Shown: one piece after another, positions 13,475-15,830 of the stretch
How positions within the stretch are numbered: position 1 is the first letter of the stretch
Layout: each line of letters begins with the position of its first letter
The notes under the pieces: model-generated
What the model was told of the DNA's origin: nothing
Database searches by the model: none
What the model saw: the letters and a program-made list of their open reading frames with translations, nothing else
Program-made: the position numbers and the translations under genes
Source: JBFHNV01 sp965365655
Lineage (GTDB): Bacteria; Pseudomonadota; Gammaproteobacteria; HK1
DNA: 15,830 nt
Direction of reading: 5' to 3'
Assembly (NCBI GenBank): GCA_965365655.1
Contig: CBDUCN010000097.1
Coordinates: forward strand, 1-15,830

Positions 13475-13993
13475 ATGGGGGACGGCAGCGCAGCCGAGCG
13501 GCGGGTCCCGATGGGCCGGGTGAGCGGCGCGCACGGTATCCGGGGCTGGGTGCGCGTGAAGCCCTACGGCGAGGACGCGACGGCCCTGCTGGATGCACCC
13601 CGGTGGCTGCTCGGCACCGCCGGACGGTGGCGGGAGGTCTCGGTGCTGGAGCGCAGGCGCCACGGTGCGGCGCTGCTCGCGCGGCTGGAGGGCGTCGCGG
13701 ATCGTGACGCGGCGACGGCGCTGCGCGGTGCGGAGGTCGCGCTCCGGCGCAGCCAGCTTCCGGAGCCCGAAGAAGGTGAGTACTACTGGTCCGACCTCGA
13801 GGGGCTGGTGGTCGAGACGGAAGGAGGCGAGCCGCTCGGGCGAGTGGAGCGGCTGCTCGCCACCGGCGCCAACGACGTGCTGGTGGTGCGCGGGGATCGC
13901 GAGCGGCTGATCCCGTTCCTTCCCGGCAGCGTGGTGCGCGAGGTGGACCTCGACGCCGGGCGGATCCGGGTGGACTGGGATCCGGAGTTCTGA
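13475..13993 (+). CDS. rimM: 16S rRNA processing/ribosome maturation factor RimM
   Basis: RimM binds S19 and assists maturation of the 30S head. The 172-residue product (E. coli 182) has the N-terminal RimM domain with VPMGRVSGAHGIRGWVRVKPY. The PRC-barrel domain follows, with EEGEYYWSDLEGLVV, the TGANDVLVV segment, RLIPFLPGSVVREVDL and the near-universal C-terminus VDWDPEF. The ATG at 13475 is preferred; an in-frame ATG at 13511 would remove 12 poorly conserved residues. Neither has a strong Shine-Dalgarno, and a GC hairpin lies just upstream, which suits the low RimM output relative to S16 known from E. coli. Confidence 0.96.
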   Translation: MGDGSAAERRVPMGRVSGAHGIRGWVRVKPYGEDATALLDAPRWLLGTAGRWREVSVLERRRHGAALLARLEGVADRDAATALRGAEVALRRSQLPEPEEGEYYWSDLEGLVVETEGGEPLGRVERLLATGANDVLVVRGDRERLIPFLPGSVVREVDLDAGRIRVDWDPEF

Positions 13994-13995
13994 GG

Positions 13996-14778
13996 ATGCG
14001 GCGTTTCGGGGTCGTGACCCTGTTCCCGTCGCTGGTGGAGGCGCTGACGACGGGCGGCATCACGGCCCGGGCGCTGCAGGCCGGGCTGGTGAGCCTCGGG
14101 TGCTGGAACCCGCGGGACTTCACCGAGGATCGCCACCGGCGGGTCGACGACCGGCCGTACGGCGGCGGTCCCGGCATGGTGATGCGGGCGGAGCCGCTGG
14201 CGGCAGCGACCCGCGCGGCGCGCGCGGCGCTCGCGGCCGGCGGGCCGGGTGACGGGGAGCGGGACGGGGCTGCGGTGCACACCGTGTACCTGACGCCGCA
14301 GGGCCGGCGCTTCGACCAGGCCCGGGCGCGGGAGCTCGCGGAGCTGGACGCGCTGCTGCTGGTGTGCGGGCGCTACGAGGGCGTGGACGAGCGCTTCGTG
14401 GCAGCGGAGGTGGACGAGGAGCTGTCGCTGGGAGACTTCGTGCTCAGCGGCGGCGAGCTGGCGGCGATGGCGGTGATCGAGGCCGTCACCCGCCTGCTGC
14501 CGGGCGCGCTGGGTCACGAGGACTCGGCGAGTGAGGATTCGTTCAGCGGTGCGCTGCTGGACTGTCCGCACTACACGCGGCCCGAGGTGTTCGAGGGCCG
14601 GAGCGTGCCCCCGGTGCTGCTGTCGGGGGACCACGAGGCGGTCCGGCGCTGGCGCCTGGAGCAGGCCCTGTCGCGGACCCGGGAGCGGCGCCCGGACCTG
14701 CTGCGGGACGCCGGGATGGACGAGGGGCGGCAGGCGCCGCGGCAGGGCCGCGGGCCGGGCCACGAGGAATCGGAATAG
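13996..14778 (+). CDS. trmD: tRNA (guanine37-N1)-methyltransferase TrmD
   Basis: TrmD methylates G37 of tRNAs reading CUN, CCN and CGG, preventing +1 frameshifts. The 260-residue SPOUT protein (E. coli 255) starts MRRFGVVTLFPSLVEALTTGG. The trefoil-knot SAM site is CGRYEGVDERF (124-134) with SLGDFVLSGGELAAM. EDSF (180-183) includes D181, which aligns by eye with the catalytic Asp169 of the Haemophilus enzyme; LDCPHYTRPEVFEG follows. A Gly/Ala/Asp-rich stretch in the 75-92 region accounts for the numbering shift. The ATG is 2 nt after the rimM stop; GGAG at 13984-13987 inside rimM gives 8-nt spacing, so translation is probably coupled. The last 20 residues are low-complexity and variable. Confidence 0.97.
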   Translation: MRRFGVVTLFPSLVEALTTGGITARALQAGLVSLGCWNPRDFTEDRHRRVDDRPYGGGPGMVMRAEPLAAATRAARAALAAGGPGDGERDGAAVHTVYLTPQGRRFDQARARELAELDALLLVCGRYEGVDERFVAAEVDEELSLGDFVLSGGELAAMAVIEAVTRLLPGALGHEDSASEDSFSGALLDCPHYTRPEVFEGRSVPPVLLSGDHEAVRRWRLEQALSRTRERRPDLLRDAGMDEGRQAPRQGRGPGHEESE

Positions 14779-14825
14779 AGCAAGCGCGGCCCGCGACGCG
14801 GGCGCGACAGGAGCGGGAGCGAGCC

Positions 14826-15185
14826 ATGAGCGACATCATCAGTCAGATCGAAGCGGAGCAGATGGGCCGCGAGGTGCCGGAGTTCGTTCCGGGGGACACG
14901 GTGGTGGTGAAGGTGAAGGTGCGTGAAGGCTCGCGCGAGCGCCTGCAGGCCTTCGAGGGGGTCGTCATCGCGAAGCGCAACCGCGGCCTGAACTCCGCGT
15001 TCACGGTGCGCAAGATGTCGCACGGCGAGGGCGTGGAGCGCGTGTTCCAGACCTACAGCCCGGCCATCGACAGCATCGAGGTGAAGCGCCGCGGCGACGT
15101 GCGCCGGGCGAAGCTCTACTACCTGCGCGGGCGCACCGGCAACGCGGCCCGCATCAAGGAGCGCATCGACCACCACCGGCGCTGA
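14826..15185 (+). CDS. rplS: 50S ribosomal protein L19
   Basis: L19 lies at the 30S-50S interface and contributes to bridges with 16S rRNA. The 119-residue product (E. coli 115) matches over its whole length: FVPGDTVVVKVKVREGSRERLQAFEGVVIAKRNRGL, AFTVRKMSHGEGVERVFQTYSP, and the C-terminal VKRRGDVRRAKLYYLRGRTG. A clear GGGAG at 14815-14819, 6 nt before the ATG, is the best ribosome binding site in the operon after a 47-nt gap, consistent with L19 being made in excess of TrmD. Confidence 0.98.
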   Translation: MSDIISQIEAEQMGREVPEFVPGDTVVVKVKVREGSRERLQAFEGVVIAKRNRGLNSAFTVRKMSHGEGVERVFQTYSPAIDSIEVKRRGDVRRAKLYYLRGRTGNAARIKERIDHHRR

Positions 15186-15190
15186 CGGCT

Positions 15191-15221
15191 CCGGTCCCGC
15201 GAGCCCCTCGCGGCGCGCCGG
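15191..15221 (+). terminator. hairpin between rplS and xerD, no T-tract
   Basis: CCGCGAG (15197-15203) pairs with CTCGCGG (15207-15213) around a CCC loop, and outer CCGG (15191-15194) can pair with CCGG (15218-15221). It starts 6 nt after the rplS stop and ends 2 nt before the xerD ATG. Lacking a U-run, it may be an mRNA-end protecting structure or attenuator rather than an intrinsic terminator. Confidence 0.35.
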
Positions 15222-15223
15222 AA

Positions 15224-15830
15224 ATGGCCGGCGGCACCGGGGACGACGCGCCCGGCGGCGAGCAGGAGGCCGTGATCGAGGCCTTTCTCGACGCGCTGTG
15301 GATGGAGCGGGGACTCGCGCGGAACACCCTCGCCGCGTACCGCTCGGACCTTCGCGGCGTCGGCGCCTGGCTGGGCCGGCGCGGACGGCCGCTCGGCAGC
15401 GCGACGCGGCTGGATCTCCTGGACTGGCTGGCCGATCAGGCCACGTCTCCGTCGCGCACGGTCGCGCGGCGCCTCTCGGCGCTGCGTCGCTTCTACGCGT
15501 GGCGGCTCCGCGAGGGGCTGTCGCTCGAGGACCCCACCGCGCGTCTCGAGTCCCCGCGGCTGGGGCGCCGTCTGCCGCAGTCCCTCAGTGAGCGCGAGGT
15601 GGAGGCGCTGCTGGACGCGCCGGACCCCGACGACCCGCTGGGGGCGCGGGACCGCACGATGCTGGAAGTGCTCTACGCGACGGGGCTGCGGGTCTCGGAG
15701 CTGGTGGGCCTGCGCGTCGACCAGGTGAACCTGCGCCAGGGGGTCGTGCGCGTCACGGGCAAGGGCGCCAAGGAACGCCTGGTGCCGCTGGGCGAAGCGG
15801 CCCAGGATGCCCTCGCGGCCTTCCTGTCCG
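15224..15830 (+). CDS. xerD: tyrosine recombinase XerD (3' end outside window)
   Basis: XerD with XerC resolves chromosome dimers at dif, under FtsK control. About 202 codons are present; the frame has no stop before the window end. The N-terminal core-binding domain reads EAFLDALWMERGLARNTLAAYRSDL-like from residue 18. The catalytic domain begins with SLSEREVEALL. The catalytic Arg is R156 in YATGLRVSELVGLR and the catalytic Lys is K180 in VTGKGAKERLVPLG; both are shifted by 8 from E. coli XerD R148 and K172. The wording of the latter block favours XerD over XerC. The His, Arg, His and Tyr residues lie beyond the window. The ATG at 15224 has no strong Shine-Dalgarno and directly follows the hairpin. 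xerD near rplS is also seen, from memory, in Pseudomonas. Confidence 0.93.
   Translation, partial: MAGGTGDDAPGGEQEAVIEAFLDALWMERGLARNTLAAYRSDLRGVGAWLGRRGRPLGSATRLDLLDWLADQATSPSRTVARRLSALRRFYAWRLREGLSLEDPTARLESPRLGRRLPQSLSEREVEALLDAPDPDDPLGARDRTMLEVLYATGLRVSELVGLRVDQVNLRQGVVRVTGKGAKERLVPLGEAAQDALAAFLS

Overview
The window is chromosomal housekeeping DNA from a very GC-rich gammaproteobacterium. S6, S18, S16, L19, RimM, RNase R and XerD read like close relatives of the Escherichia coli and Pseudomonas proteins. Third codon positions are almost all G or C, which is why large antisense open frames appear everywhere. Gene order from the Leu tRNA to alr matches what I recall of Pseudomonas aeruginosa (tRNA-Leu, rnr, rlmB, rpsF, rpsR, a DUF2232 gene, rplI, dnaB, alr). 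A halophilic or purple-sulfur type gammaproteobacterium (Ectothiorhodospiraceae-like) would fit, but the genus is inference.

Layout. Positions 1-40 (minus) hold the possible first 13 codons of a gene leaving the window. A tRNA-Leu(CAG) lies at 280-366 (minus), with a strong sigma70 promoter at 457-485. Block 1, all plus strand, is rnr (534), rlmB, a promoter and a leader of about 190 nt, rpsF, rpsR, a DUF2232 membrane protein, rplI, a promoter, dnaB, alr and radA (to 10187). A minus-strand CNNM/CorB-type membrane protein (10200-11486) converges on radA with 12 nt between the stops. Block 2, plus strand, is ffh, a strong promoter at 13058-13086, rpsP, rimM, trmD, rplS and the 5' two-thirds of xerD, cut by the window end.

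Functions. Block 1 joins RNA decay (RNase R), 23S rRNA 2'-O-methylation (RlmB), the S6/S18 ribosomal pair, L9, the replicative helicase, D-alanine supply and recombination (RadA). Block 2 holds the SRP GTPase and the classic trmD operon: S16, its ribosome maturation factor, tRNA m1G37 methylation and L19. It is followed by the chromosome-dimer recombinase XerD.

No mobile element, CRISPR array, prophage, defence or biosynthetic cluster is visible, and I found no undescribed multi-gene system. The points worth a second look are mostly regulatory or comparative: the DUF2232 gene of unknown function in a conserved ribosome/replication neighbourhood, the rpsF leader, a GC palindrome between rpsP and rimM, the tRNA promoter with an 11-bp-spaced direct repeat, the terminator-less convergent junction, and a codon-context bias at Leu-Ala pairs. 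No gap between genes exceeds 300 bases; the longest are about 239 nt (41-279) and 223 nt (3491-3713).
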